The notes under the pieces were generated by a model. It was not told the origin of the DNA and ran no database searches. It saw only the letters and a list, made by a program, of their open reading frames with translations. DNA of 64,000 bases from Manis javanica (lineage: Eukaryota; Chordata; Mammalia; Pholidota; Manidae), in contig NC_133164.1 in the NCBI RefSeq assembly GCF_040802235.1, forward strand, positions 114,222,302 to 114,286,301, given 5' to 3'. A program made the position numbers and the translations under genes. The stretch's first letter is position 1; every line of letters begins with the position of its first letter. This document shows positions 37,160 to 50,580 of this stretch, in pieces.

Positions 37160-37455
37160 TTGTTGTAGGGTGGAAACTAGAAACTAGTATATCAGTAACT
37201 CTTGGAGATCTAATGCGTAGCATAGTGATCGTAGTCAACAGTATTGTATTGTAAGCTTCAGAGTTGCCTAGAGACTAGGTTTTAATTGCTCCTACAACAA
37301 AAAGGAAATGATAATTATATGACATGATAGAGGCGTTAGCTACAGCTGCAGTGGTGATCAGATTACAATATATAGATGTATCTAATCGACACATTATACA
37401 CCTTAAAGTTATGCAGTGTTATATGTCAATTAAATTTAAATTTAAAAAGAAATAA
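37160..37455 (+). repeat. L1 3' end, nested in an antisense L1
   Basis: 'cttggagatctaatgcgtag', then 'tatgacatgatagaggcgtt', then 'acaccttaaagttatgcagt', ends with 'tgtcaattaaatttaaattt'. It is a + strand L1 3' terminus splitting the antisense copy, so it inserted later. Confidence 0.8.
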
Positions 37456-37835
37456 TAAGCTTTCCATATCTGTATTCTTATACTAAGGAATATTGTGTCA
37501 GTATTCTAAATCTTTGGCTTTTCCACGTAAACTCTAAAATCAGTTTTCACATAGAGTGACTTGCTGGGATTCTGTTTGGGAATGTTTTGAATCTGTCGAT
37601 GAATGTAGAAAGAACTGACATCTTAACAATATTGAGTCCTCTTATCCGTGAACATGGACTATCTCTCTACTTATTTAGATCTTGAATCTCTTTGGTCAGA
37701 ATTCTGTAATTTTCTTGATATAGTTCTTACACATGTTTTGTTAGATTTATATCTAAGTATTTCATTTTTGGGATGCAAATGTAAATGGTGCTGTGTTTTT
37801 AATTTCAAATTTCAATTTTTCATTGCTAGTATATA
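37456..37835 (-). repeat. L1 ORF2 fragment, antisense (continuation)
   Basis: 'tgaatgtagaaagaactgac', then 'caatattgagtcctcttatc', then 'tagatttatatctaagtatt', continues the L1 that starts at 36800. Confidence 0.85.
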
Positions 37836-38389
37836 GGAAAGAAAGAAGTGACACTTTTGACATTCTAATGTTTAAAGCAAGTCATGGGGGGACAGACTAT
37901 AAAAGGTGTGGCTGTTGAGAGGTTCAGTGGGGCCCGCCAATGTAAGAGAGCACCACATTGGAGAAAAAATTTATAAACATGAACTGTTGGGGAACCCCAA
38001 GAGCTGCCTTCCATTCATGCCCTAACTTGTGTGGTCCTGGTGAAATCCTACAAGAAATAGTTGAGGTCAGTTTCTAGTGTGGCCAAAGGAAGGCTTTATG
38101 GATGAGATCCTAAGAGACTGGTGCCATGCCCAGTTCCTCCCAGGAGCAAAGAACCAGGATTTGAATATATTCCCCCAATGCTTCTTGACTATGTCAGGTC
38201 CACTAAGGTTTGGTGACATTTTCCTGTTTCATAAATTCTGCATGAAAAATAATTATTTTAAAAACGACCTCTAACTCTAACATCTTTGTAGATGTTTTTA
38301 AACTCATCATTTGAAGAGGAAGACTAAAATAGGAAGGATTAGTCCACTCAATTATGAAACTCACACAGAGTGATCCAGACTATGTGGCG

Positions 38390-39835
38390 TTAGCAGGGGG
38401 ATAGTCACAAAGATCAATGGAATAGAACTGAGAATCTGGAAATAGACCCACACCAATGTGCTCAGTAGATTTTTGACAAAGGTGCAAAAGCAATTCAATT
38501 GAGAAAGTATAGACTTTTCAACAAATGGTGATCCAGTTTGGAAAAACTGCACATCCATTGACCCCTCCATCTCCCCCAAAAAGAAAGAAAAAAGAATCTT
38601 GATGTAAACCTCATGCAAAAATTAACTCAAAATTAACTCAGAGTCTTAAATGTAAATGTAAAACTAGAACTTCCAGGAAAAAAGATGATATATTTGGGGT
38701 CTAGGACTAGGCAAAGAATTCTTGACTTGACAGTAAAGGTGTGATCCATAAAAGAAAAAATTAACAAATTGGACCTTATCAAAATTAAAAACTTTTGTTC
38801 TGTGAAAGCCCCTGTGAAGAAAGTATTAGACCTGTGAGGAGGCCAGAAAACAAGCTAGCCAACTAAGTACTAGCAGCTAGAATTTATAAAGACCTCTCAA
38901 AACTCAACATTAAAAAACAAACAATCCAGTCAGAAATGGTCAAAGATATGAACAGACATTTCAAGAAAGAGCGTAGACAGGTGGCAAACAAGCCCCCTGG
39001 AAGGTGTTCCATATCATTATCTGTTAGGGAAATGCGAGCTAAAATTAGTTAGATATCTCTACACACCTGTCAGTGTAACTAAAATAAAAAACAGCAACAC
39101 CACCAAATACTGGTGAGCATGTGGAGAACCAGATTACCTGTGCAATGCTGGTGGAATGCCAAAAAAGATACAGCCACCTTTGCAAATAGTTTGGCAGTTT
39201 CTTTAAAACAAAAAATAAACTAAACATGCAATTACCATATGACCCAGAAATTTGGCGTTTGCCTCCGAGAAATGAAAACTTATGTTCACATAAAAACTTT
39301 TACATTAATGTTTATAATAGTTTTATTTGTAATATCTGTAAAGTGTAAACATCCCAGATGTCCTTCAGCCAGTGAATGGTTAAACATGCTGAGGTATATC
39401 CATACCATGGGTGTTGCTCAGAAGTGAAAAGGAATGAACTATTGATAAATGCAATAACCTGGATGAAGCTCCAGAGAACTGCTCAGAGTGAACAAATGGC
39501 AATCCCAAATGATGACATACTGTACAATTATGACATGATTGAAGTGACAAAACTATAGAGATAGAGAACAGGTTAGTGGTTGCCAGGGTTTAAAAATGAG
39601 GCTAGGGTGTAGTGAGTATGGTTTAAAAGGGCAACGTGGGGAATCTTTGTGGTGGAAATATTCTGTATCTTGGCTTTGTCACATCAATATCATATCCTGA
39701 TTGTGACATTATACTACAGCTTTGCAAGGTGTTATCCTTGTGAGAAACCTGGTACAAGATACAGAGCATCTCTATTACTTCTTACAACTGCATGTGGTTG
39801 AACCTACAATTATCTCAAAATATAGTTTAGTTTAA
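38390..39835 (+). repeat. L1M element, sense (ORF2 3' part and 3' UTR)
   Basis: 'caatggaatagaactgagaa', 'aaatggtgatccagtttgga', 'ccatatgacccagaaatttg', 'ggatgaagctccagagaact', then the 3' UTR 'ttagtggttgccagggttta'. ORF2 is decayed with many stops. Confidence 0.88.
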
Positions 39836-39839
39836 TATG

Positions 39840-40700
39840 AGATACTGTTATTGATGCATGGTTTACATATGGTGAAATGCTCAAACCAGTTTAATCAGTT
39901 TCGTCCAACGAGAGCACCCATGTGCACCATCCCCCTGTCAAGTGAAACATTTCTGTTGCTCTAGAAAGCATTTCATGCCTCTTCATAGGCAACTCTCCCC
40001 AATGAGGAACAACCACTGTTTTGATTTTTATCGCAATACATACTTACGTGTGTAGTTTGTTTGTTTGTTTTGGCCTGGTTTCTTTTTCTCAGCACAGTGC
40101 TTTTCAGATAGATCCAGTGCTCTTTATTTATTAGTAGTTTATGCCTTTTTAAGATGTGTAGTATTCCAATGTATGGTTGTGCCATAGTTTGTTTACACTT
40201 TGTTCCTCTTGATGGGCATCTAGGGTTTAGGTCTTACGTTTAAAGCTATATGGACATACGTTTTCAGTTCTCTTGGATAAATACTTTGGAGAGGACAGAT
40301 CATAGGGTAGGTGCATGTTTAACTTTTTAAGAATCTGGCCCTTTTCCAAAATGGCTGTACCATTGTACATTCCCAGCAGCAGTGTAGGAGAGCTCTTGCT
40401 GCTCCACACCGTGCCAGAATTTGGTGTAGTCAGTCATATTCTTCACTGATTCTAGCGGGTGTGAAGTGGTATGCTTTTGTGTGATAATTTGCATTTCTCT
40501 GGTGACTAATAGTGTCAGTTACTTTGTTATGTGCTCATGGGCCTTTCATACATGTTCTCCAGTGGAGTGCCTGTATACATATCCACTTACTTATTTTTAG
40601 CTTTTTGGGTTGTAGTTCTTTTGTATTCTATATATAAACACTTTTTCAGGTTTATGCATTATGAATATTTCCTCCCAATCTGTGGCTTTCCTAATTTCTT
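39840..40700 (-). repeat. L1M 3' UTR-like, antisense
   Basis: 'tatggtgaaatgctcaaacc', then 'atgggcatctagggtttagg', then 'tggctgtaccattgtacatt', then 'cagcagcagtgtaggagagc', is the antisense L1M 3' region. It lies tail to tail with the sense copy that ends at about 39835. Confidence 0.8.
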
Positions 40701-40715
40701 AATTATGTTTGTTTT

Positions 40716-40743
40716 AAAGAATACGTTAAAAAACGTATTCTTT
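40716..40743. repeat. Perfect 12-bp inverted repeat (hairpin)
   Basis: aaagaatacgtt (40716-40727) and its exact reverse complement (40732-40743) around an AAAA loop. It contains two CpGs. The right arm overlaps the start of the short duplicate at 40737-40771. Confidence 0.9.
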
Positions 40744-40771
40744 CTCAGGGTACGTTTCAAGTAGTGAATTC
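40737..40771 (+). repeat. Local duplicate patch, copy A (matches 41708-41742)
   Basis: 35 bp with two mismatches against 41708-41742, 971 bp apart. It immediately adjoins the hairpin. Confidence 0.75.
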
Positions 40772-40774
40772 CTC

Positions 40775-42880
40775 TTGACTTACCTGAGGAGAAACTCCAT
40801 GTGCACAGACTGAACTATGGAGTCTATCCAAGGCTTGAAGTATCCAACTTTCTACTACTTAGAGTTGCTTATTATAGTTAAAATCTCTGTGCCTCCTGGA
40901 AAATAAAATGGTAGCATTATTGATTATTATTTCTTCAGTCTGTGCCTCACATTCTTTCCATTTTGTTGCGGTTGAATTTTTGCCAAGAGCTCATCTGACT
41001 AAGTGGAAAGTTTCCTAGGTGTTGTTCTCAAATTCTTGATTTTCACATGACACAGCTTCTTCTGAAAGAGTTGCTTTACTTAAGAGAGAAAAAAGTAAGA
41101 GTTCCAGGGTTTCAGTGAAAAAGTCTGGTCTTCTTGAAAATATCTTGTTGAAGAAGGAAACTTTTGCAAAAAGAGGGTTTTGGTTGTGGGGATTACATTC
41201 CAAGCATTTAGGAAGCCTGGGAGGTGGGAACTTTCAAATAACACCAAAATGTACTTATTAGACTATTATTCTCACTTTCTATTACTAATCATGCGTGGTT
41301 CCAGTCTCAGCTGGCAGTGAGTGGGGAAGCCTCTTGTGTGTTGTTGATTAGGCCCTTCTCCAGTTTTCCAAATCGGCTGTTCTGAACCTTCATCTATAGT
41401 CTCATCCTAACCTGAAGTGTATCCCTTTCCCATCCACTTAATGAAAAGACGTCAGGCATTTAGTAAAAAACTGTCAGGCATTTAGCAAAAAACATAGTGT
41501 CTGTCCATGAGGAATTAACAATCTAGATAAAACTTTAACTCTTATATGTGTACATTTATTTAACTATGTATACGTCTGCTCTATTCTACTCTTGTGTTTG
41601 GGAAGAGCCACCTCTCATTTTGTGTAAAGTTGATTCCTCCGCTTGCATTGTGTTTTACCCACTTGCATTTATGTCTTTGATGTGACTTAGTTTTTTTTAA
41701 AAGGCAAATTCTTTCTCAGTGTATGTTTCAAGTAGTGAATTCTTTGTGTAGCTTCCCCATCAATTGTTCTTTCTTTTTTCTCTAACACCAGCCACTTGTC
41801 CAATTTTGTCTTTCCTTCAAAACATAAATTTAGTACCCAGCTTTGTATCAAGCTGATTAGTGGACTTTCCTTAATTCTATGTCTAGTTCAAATAAATGTC
41901 AGTAAAGATATATTTTCACTACTGTCTCACAAGAAAGTACCAAAGAGGTGGACGAGCCAGATAAAACATAGAGCATCTAGTTAAATTTGAATCTCAGATA
42001 GACAATGAATAATTTTTTAGTGTAAGTATGTCCTATTCATCATACAAATAATGTCCCCATACAGCATTTGGGATATACTTATACTGTGAAAGTATTCAAA
42101 CTCAAATTGAACTGAACATCCTCTTTTTTTGTACACTGAATTGGGCAACTCTGCAAAGGGGGCGCTGTTCCTAATGCTCACGGGAACCCCTGGAAGTCAG
42201 CATTCTCTCTCTCTCTCTCTTTCTGTCTCCTGGAGGCCTCCTCACCCTCACTCCCATCCTAAGCTTCCAACCAAGAACAACTGGCTCAGTCTAAACCGTC
42301 TCTTCTTTATCCAAATTTTTTTTTTTCATTCCACAGAGGCTCTCAATTTCACAGTAAATCTTTGGCTTCTTCACTGTGTACCACACCCACCCTTCGCTGT
42401 TACCCACGTGAAAACCCCAGAGGTGGTCCTGGCGCAACTACTCCTGACGCCTCCTTGCTCTGGGAAGGCGGGGGGAGTGAGGTTGTGAATACGAGTCGTC
42501 CATTGTCTTCCCCTGTCGAGTAGGCTGAAGTTGCAGATCAAAACAAATTCTTCTACTTTGCTTCCTCTAACATTGCAACTTAAAGGGTGTATTCCTCTCT
42601 GCTACCTTCTACAGTGCACTGCAGCCTGGATTCTTCGCTTAGAACACCACTAAGTCAACTTCTGCTGGGATCACTTGCCCTCCTGGTTGCCTGTGGGTTT
42701 TCCTGAAATTCTCCTCATTTACCTTCTGATGAAGGCCGTCAGGTACAGGTGGTGAGCTAGCGGCGGCCTGCCCGAGGTGGGGAGTGGCTGGGGGCCGAGG
42801 TCCAGCTGGCACTCAGCCCTCCAGCCCGTGGGCTCCTTCCTAGGCTATGAGGCCCAGTAAGTAACACATCTCACCTCCCC
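40775..42880. other. Intergenic, unassigned
   Basis: Contains a tandem 21-bp unit (gtcaggcatttagtaaaaaa) at about 41451-41492, the second copy of the 35-bp patch at 41708-41742, and a (TC)n run at about 42205-42222. No exon was recognised. Confidence 0.45.
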
Positions 42881-43720
42881 AGAGTCCCGACAACTATGGA
42901 AAGAAAGTTGAAGAATTCAGGCAATGGGGAACAGAATGTTTATGACAGACAGACAGACTGAAAGACAGGAGTAAGTGTGAGCCAGCAACGGGGGTTCTGA
43001 TTCTGGTCCTCAGAATTAGACAGACATAGAAACCAGTCCCAGAGATTACTGGGCTCTCAACGTAGGTCATTGCCTGGGAAACCCTAGGGCGGATGAGTAG
43101 ACCAGAGTGTGTGCTTCCTCGGGACAGCTGGTGCCCGGCCACGGAGTGCGGGGCGGCGGCCCTCTCAAACCACCAGCAGGCTGCGTCAGGGACTGGAGGT
43201 GTGGGGCACCTCTTGTGAGTCACTTCAGATTCTGCCACCCCACCTCCTCGTCGAGCTCCTAGGGGGGCTGCCAGCTCTGCACCAGCCTTCAATATGTGAG
43301 CATTGCGACCGGACAGCACTGCGCCTCACATTTAGCTTCCAGCTCCAGGGCTTTCCTAACATTGTGGTGTGGGGTGTGCATGCTTGACACACATCCAAGT
43401 GCACCCTGAGTTAACACCCAGCGGGCCAGCCGGGGGCCAATGGAGGCGAGACCAGAAGAAAATGCTTCCTTCGTTCCCTCTGGGTGGACATATCTGAGAT
43501 ACACCCTAGAAGGTTTCTCCGAAGGTCCGGGGGACCCTGTACAGCGGCCCGCTTAGCGCAGCCGTTGTGTGAGCTTTCCCTCTCTCCCTGGTCCACTTCT
43601 GCTGCCGCTTCTGCTCCCTGGGATATTTCCCAGGTTAATGACAGGCGTGCAAGACTTTGTCTGAGGCTCCATTTTCAGGGAATCCAGGCTAAGACTCTAG
43701 GGGAGGAGGAGGGAAGAGGG
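42720..43720. other. Moderately GC-rich segment, unassigned
   Basis: GC-rich with clustered CpGs (e.g. 42770-42800 and 43130-43200) but less dense than the 29-kb island. It includes a (GACA)n-like stretch at about 42943-42960. Broken open frames only. It may be an old LTR element; no homology was recognised. Confidence 0.35.
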
Positions 43721-46700
43721 TGGAGGGCTCTGCTGATGGATCTCCTTCTATGTGGAAGGGAAAACCAAACGGAGCACAAGTACTGCTCCTCTGATGGGGA
43801 AGATAAGAGGGGGACCAGCTAGACTGAGGATGAAAAGCCTTTGGTCAGCCCACTTCTCAGGTAGCAAGACAGCTGTGAAAATCAGTCTTCTTATTGGATT
43901 GCAAGCGACATCAAAACAGGATGAAAAGGATCAGCCTTAACCATGGACACGAGGCTTCCAAGGGGCGGAAACCCCAGCAGAAGTGGCTCGCATCAGAAAA
44001 CATCACTCTGAGCACAGGAAGCCAGGACAGATTCGGGCCTCTCTCCAGTTCTCTGTGGTTGGTAGTGTACAACTATTTTTATGAAAACTATGGGCCCCGT
44101 GGATGTTAGGGCAATAACTTCGCACCTAACTGTTCTAGTTTCTGTGTCTTGTAGAATGGTTTAATTTTAACTAAGAGGACATCATGTGCGCTGCAGATGG
44201 AGAGAAACATCACTGGCTGTGAAGCCCTTCCTCACATCACGAGGGCAGTGCACCTGCCATCACAGCTTCTGTTCGGGCAGTGGCATCAGCCTGGGGGCTG
44301 CACCTTGTATCACATAGAAAAGTGTAGCCTTTGGGAAGTTAGGCTTGTCTCATAGTGCTGAGTCCTGCCACTGCACACCCCAAACGTCTTTTGTCTCCAG
44401 CTTTCATCCCTACCCCAAATCTATAATCCTTCTTATGAAGTACTGAATCATAGCTCTGAACTCACTTTAGGTACGGTGGCTTGTTGCTCCTACCAAGCTT
44501 TTAAACTGAAACCACAGAATAACTTTTGCTTGAGCTCATTCTTGCGTTCTTATTATGGGACAGGAATTACCTGTCAGCAGATTGCTGGAGCTCCATGCCA
44601 TGCAAGAGAACTCAGATGTTGGGATGAATGTGCCCCAGGCCAGGAAGTGTCCATGAGGGCTGGGATCTTTCCTGCTGAGTAGCTTTGTGCCATGCACACT
44701 GACACAAGCAGGCCCTGGGATTCTGGATGTGGCACTGCCAGCTTGCATGTGGTCAAGTTACTCTTTTTAGAAAGAGAGCTTATTTTCTTGAATAGAGGTT
44801 AGGCTTGTGACTGCTCCCCCATTCACAAGGCAGAAAGAAGGTAAGGACTGGGTCCTTCTCCAGAAAGCCCCTGCCGTTCTGAGAGTCCCGGGGATACAGA
44901 GCAGCTCTGGGTCACCTTGAGAGGGACTTCCTGCTCGGGGCTGTCCTCTGTGCCCAGCAGGTGTAGAGCTGAATCACCAAGGACACAATTGGAAAGGGAG
45001 GAGCAAAAAGCGAAGGCTTTATGTTTCCTCTTGGGGACACAGCTCGAATCTCACCTGCCGAACTGTCCACTTCACCACCGGAAAGCAACAAAGGTAAAGA
45101 GAAGTATTTCTGTACTTTATTATCTCAGCTGAGCTTGTCGTCAGAGAGGACCAGATGAGAGCAGAAAGCTTCACATTTGGGCACCTATGTAATGAATGAA
45201 ATGAGAGGACAGCTTATTCTTTAATCGAGAGTGGCTTTTGTTGACCTTTTGAGTGCACTGATTTGGTGGTTAATACATTAACACTGATAGTGTACATTTA
45301 AACATTCTTGAGGCGGGCTGCCTTGATCTCAAATCTCTGACCCAGTTAACAAAATGGAACTCTGTTGATATTTTCTACTTATTTGCTAGTGATCCTTACT
45401 CAAAATAGAGCTAGTCACACATGGTTGTAGCCTCTGTGTGATAAAACACAGTTCCTCAGAAGACCCTAAGTTCACAGGACTGGCTTCATTGATATTTTGA
45501 TATGTTGGGAAGAATGCCTTGATTTCCTGGATCTCAGTACTTTCTTCCTAGGGCTTTAAAATTAGTCTCTGAAGTGGTCAGTGTATTCTGCAATGGGTGT
45601 AAAGTCTCATGGTTTGTGTTTGTGTGATGGGGTGACATTGTGAAGTTCCTGCTATTTCTAGGAAATGACCACATGTGACATTTTGAACGTTTGAAGGATG
45701 GAGAGTGAGAGTAAAGGAACAGCTCTGGTTCCGGGAAGGGAAGGTAGGCACTAATAAAGGGAAGGCAGGGAAGAAGTGTCTTGTGAAATGGGTAGGAATC
45801 TATCTGCCCAGGCTGTGTGCCAGGCTGTCTTCGCTACCCTTGGAGGTGCATTTCCCCCAAAAGGACGGGCACAGACCTTGTGTCCTCTGGCAATACTTTA
45901 GTCTCAATATCCTCTTCTAAACCTGTTCCCTCCTCACATTTCCGGTAGAGTTCTTCCTTCTGGAAATTCCCCTTTTTAACCTAGAAGGGCTTCAGCCTAC
46001 GGCATCTGTATTTTCCTGGTTTTCTCCAATGACAGCTTCCAGATGACACATTTGATTTGCATGGGAGGGATTTTTCTCATCCTCAAAGCAGACAAAAAGG
46101 TACACTAAAGGATGTTTTCTGCAATGCGTTCCCTTTTTGGGGCTCAATTTAAAGCCCTTCTACCTCTGGGCACAACTTTCCCTTACCATCTGGGGGAGCC
46201 CTCTGTGGAGTCTGTGCATCTGTGATAGGATTTTATGTGCTCTTGGACTTCTGTGTTCAGTGGGTTCCTCTGTTCTGAAATTGACTGGGCAATCTAATTA
46301 GATTAGAAATTGCAAGATATTTAGAATGATGATTTAAAAAAATACGTATTGGCTTCTGGGTGATTATGCAAGACACTGATAATTTCACAGGTACATTTTC
46401 CCTGACTTCAAGGAACATTAAATTTTGTGAGAAAGATTAACATATTCAGCAAACAAGAATCTAAGTTCATCCACGTTTGTGTACTCGTGACAATCACTCA
46501 GATGTAGAGGAAACTGTTGATTAAGGCTACTGCATAAAATCAGCTGATTGTATGATTAACATGGGTGTTGTGAAAGAGCTCTGCCCATTAGCAGCTAGAA
46601 AGGTGGAATTTTGGAAAATGAATGGAGAGAGTAGGGATCTTAAGTGCTAGGTTAATGGTAGTTAAAACTCTGCTTTGCAAATAAACATGCCAAATGCCAA

Positions 46701-49020
46701 AGTTCATGAATTAAGTCTAATTGTGTATTCTCAGTAATTTTTGAGAAAAACCCAAACATAAAGTTTTTCTTCTTGGTACTGTCAAAGAAATACTTACTGT
46801 TAAGTTAGGCAGATAATAGTGTAATTGTTAGCCATTAATTATCAGAATAGCCTGTTCATGCTTTGTAGCTGGGATAGAATTTCCTAATTTTCTGGTAAGA
46901 TGTTATCTTTATAAAATAGAGATAATAATCATAAAATAAAATCATTTTATCTCAGATAAAAGCTGATTTGAATAGTATATGGTAGCAAGTGGAAAGGGAG
47001 TAGTTTCAGAAGAGAACAACTGACAGACCTTCCTCAGGTCACTGATGACGTGTGAATTCCTGAGCTCTCGCTCCCTCATCTCCAAAACTGGGGGAACATT
47101 TCCCATTCGGGGACTTAAATTCTGAATAATGTACACAGTGCTTGGCACATACACGAACCCTGTGATTCAGCCGTTTCCTCTGCACAGAAATTCTCCCGCA
47201 GCTGTGTAAGGGGTGTGTATGAGGAAGCCCCTCACAACATTGCTTGTGCTGGTGTGGGGCTGGTGGCCTTTTGGGTGTTTGTCCTGAGGAGTGCAAGACA
47301 CTGAGAATTTCACAGGTACCTTTAGGCAAAATTGGTGAAAGAGCAAAAACACAGTGCTCAGAAGGACCAGATTATGTTTCCAGAGTAACATGAGCGAATC
47401 TTAAAAATTTAGTACTAAGTGAAAACAAATTATTTAACATAAGCTCGTTTATACAAATAAAAAATGCATAAAATAAAGAAATAAATATTTTATAAGAACA
47501 CATGTAAAAAACAGAATGGCTTATGCCAGGAAATGAGGGGAGTGGCTACCTCAGCCTTTGATGCTTGTGGTTAAGAAAGAAAAGCAAACAAATACATAGT
47601 ATAACGTGCCTGGTACACATGCGTGGTCTATCTGTGCATTCCACACTCTTTCTCTAATCCCCCAGTAACTGTAGGGCTCAAGAACTATGATGTGTAGGCA
47701 GGATGCTTTATAATAACAATATGGCATAGATTGTTTAAGATGAATAAATTTACATTTACTTACAAATTTGAAATTGCATTCTAGAACCTGACTCCAGTAG
47801 TCAACTCCATTTGCTAGAATGAAGAGTGTCTGGCTTCATTTATTGGACCAAAACTGGTTTCGTTATTAAGGTAATTAAGCAAAAGGCTCTCAAGGACATT
47901 ATCATTAGATGTCACAGAGAACTGTATTAAAACTGACTTGAAGACCAGAACCCTGTTAAAGGCACATACTAGTGTTTTCATTAAATAAGATTAGCAAAAC
48001 TTGTGTGTTACACCTTTAAAAAAACCTGTCAAGAGCAAAGAAAACTATGCTCCAGGCTTGTTATAACTGCTGGGCTCTGTTATACTAGGTGGGATGGTCT
48101 GATTGGAACATGTGCATCTACTCCTTCATGATTATTGTAGGACAATCAGTTGCAATTACAGGAATATGTCAACCCCATGTTTGCTGTAGTCCACAAGTGA
48201 CATGTCTTCCCCTTTTGGTCTCTCTGCCTGAGAAGTGCTGAGCGGGCCCTTCCTCCCTGCCCCAGTTCTGAGGCTTTCGCCCAAGGCTCTCTTTGGCTAT
48301 CAGCATGCAAAGGCACTACATTTTAGTGAGGAGCATGACGCAGATGCCTAAGTCAGTACCCAGCCGGGTCATACCCGAGAGAACACACTTCCAGTGAGCT
48401 CAGCTGAGATACGCCAGCCGAAAGTACAAGGTAAGTTAGTAACTAAAATAAATATATACGGAAGGAGATACAGACTGGTCGCCTGTCGTAATAGTCTAGA
48501 GAATACTGGCCTACAGTCAGATTCTGAAAGAGCACAAAGCTGTAATTCAGAAGATGAGAAGTAGAATGACCGTGAGGTGAGGGTGCTCATCGGTGCTCAG
48601 GGGCCGGGGGTATAGAGAAGCCCCTCAGGTGAGCTGGGACTGGGATGCTTTTTAATTGCAGGCATCAGCAGACACACCAGCAGGATCCCAAGCAGAAGAA
48701 AATGCTATCATCATAGATGACAAGAAATCTCAAGGTAGAGCAGGGAGGGTTACCCCAACCACACCGTGTGTGTCGACAGACTCAGGTTCCTGTCCTTCCT
48801 CTCTGACATCTGGCTTGTCATGGGCTGCCTCCAGCACGGTCACAAACAGCTGCTGTGATAGTAGTGGCACAGGGACACAGCAACTCTGAGAGGAAGAAGA
48901 GGGATGACTTCCTCCTGCGAGTCTCTTGTTACCAGAGGGAAGCCTTTTCCCAAAGTCCTTCAGTAGCATCTTCTCCTGTCTTTTTGGCCAGACTTATGGC
49001 ACCTGATTCTCACAGTTTTA
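43720..49020. other. Intergenic, mostly unassigned
   Basis: No serpin exon or clear recent repeat was recognised on either strand. Donor-like sequences such as acaag|gtaagt (GT at 48431) occur upstream of SERPINB11 and could belong to an untranslated first exon, but nothing else supports it. Confidence 0.4.
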
Positions 49021-49029
49021 CTTTCTACC

Positions 49030-49370
49030 TCCCAACTTTATTGAGGTTTAATTGACAAATAGGATTGTATATATTTAAAGTGTATAATTGTGATGATTTC
49101 TGTACATATACATTGTGAGATGATTATCAAGAGCAAGATAATTAACACATCCATCACCTTACATAATTAACTCTGTACGTGTGTCTGTGCGTGCACACAC
49201 ACATGTGTATATGGTGTGGCTGCTTAAGATTTCCTCTCAGCAACCTTCACATACAGAGCGCCATATTATTAACTGTAGTCACAATGCTGTCCATTAGATC
49301 TTCAGAACTTACTCTTACTGTAACTGAAAGTTTGTATAATTCATTGCTGACATAAGATAGAATTAACTCA
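49030..49370 (-). repeat. L1M 3' end, antisense
   Basis: 'caactttattgaggtttaat', 'ttaaagtgtataattgtgat', 'attaacacatccatcacctt', 'gtccattagatcttcagaac' is a classic antisense L1MA/MB 3' UTR. Confidence 0.85.
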
Positions 49371-49659
49371 ATTAGCTTAAACTAATCAAGGCTTGCTCCT
49401 GGGTGTGTGGAGAGCATGGAACACATGGTTTCATGGAATCTTAGCACAGATGAAGGGAATGGAAGTATGAAGTAGGTATGTACAAACTAGGGTAAGTAAA
49501 TATAAATACATAAATACATGAACAGTACAAGAGGGGCAGAAGGGTATAGAAGACAGGGGCTCAAACCTTGGGTATATATATGTTACATATATACTAAGGT
49601 AATGGGATGGAAGGTAACTGGAGGGATGTGGGCTGATATTTCAAACAGAATGGTTAGTG

Positions 49660-49990
49660 AAAGTCTTAAGACATCCTATCTGAGCAGAGAGAGGTGAGTG
49701 AATTGCTGGTGTGTGCTGTTTGGTTATCTTTGAGAAGAGCATCCCGGCAGAGAGAGAGAAAGTGCAAAGGCCCTGAGGTGGAATCTGCTCCGTGCTTGGC
49801 ATGTTGAAGGCATGCAGGGAGGTGACAGAGCTAGAACAGAGTGAGCTGGCGGGAGGCTGGTAAGAGATGAGGTCTGAGAGGCAGCAGGGACCAGATCACA
49901 AAGTCCGGTGCGTCACGTAAAGGAGCTCAGCTTCTGCTCTGTGAGAAAGGGAAGCCACTGGAGTATTGAGCTGGGGCCATCCATAGTCGT
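49660..49990 (-). repeat. L2 fragment
   Basis: 'gtgcaaaggccctgaggtgg', 'tgcttggcatgttgaaggca', 'gagctagaacagagtgagct', 'gggaagccactggagtattg' is the antisense L2 3' region. Confidence 0.85.
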
Positions 49991-50580
49991 CCTTATGCAG
50001 ATAGTACATGGCCTGTCTGCCGGTATCGTCTCACTTCCATGAAAGGTACAGGAAATGAGGTCCCACCAAGGAGATACAAATGTGCAGAGAAAGCTTCCCG
50101 AGTTTGCTTTATTGACTATCACCTTGTTTGTGCAAGAAGGACCAGAGTGGAAGTGGCTGGGATGGTAGGCAGTCCGGTGGGAACGCATGTCATTCAGCTG
50201 AGCTTGCGTAGCTCAAGAAGTTTTCTGGATGAATTCCAGGATAAGGAGTGTCTTAAAACGTGGAAGTTAAGAGCACAAAGGACTAATTCCTTCTGCTTTT
50301 TTGCTCCAGAACAATTACAGATCACTTTTAAAGGCGCATGCGTGATAGTGATATAGCTTTGAACTATTGGCTGAAAAGAATAGTACATCTTCTAGTGTTT
50401 AGAATCTAAAACTACTGTGAATCCCCCTTCCGGCCCTTACTAATCCCACAAAAATTGTGGTGAGGATGGAATTTTTCATGAAGTCTTCCAACTTAAATTC
50501 ATGAAATGTAATAACTGAACTCTCTCTATATAATCTGTACCTTTAATGATATTCTGAGATTTTTCCCCTTCTCTTCTCAG

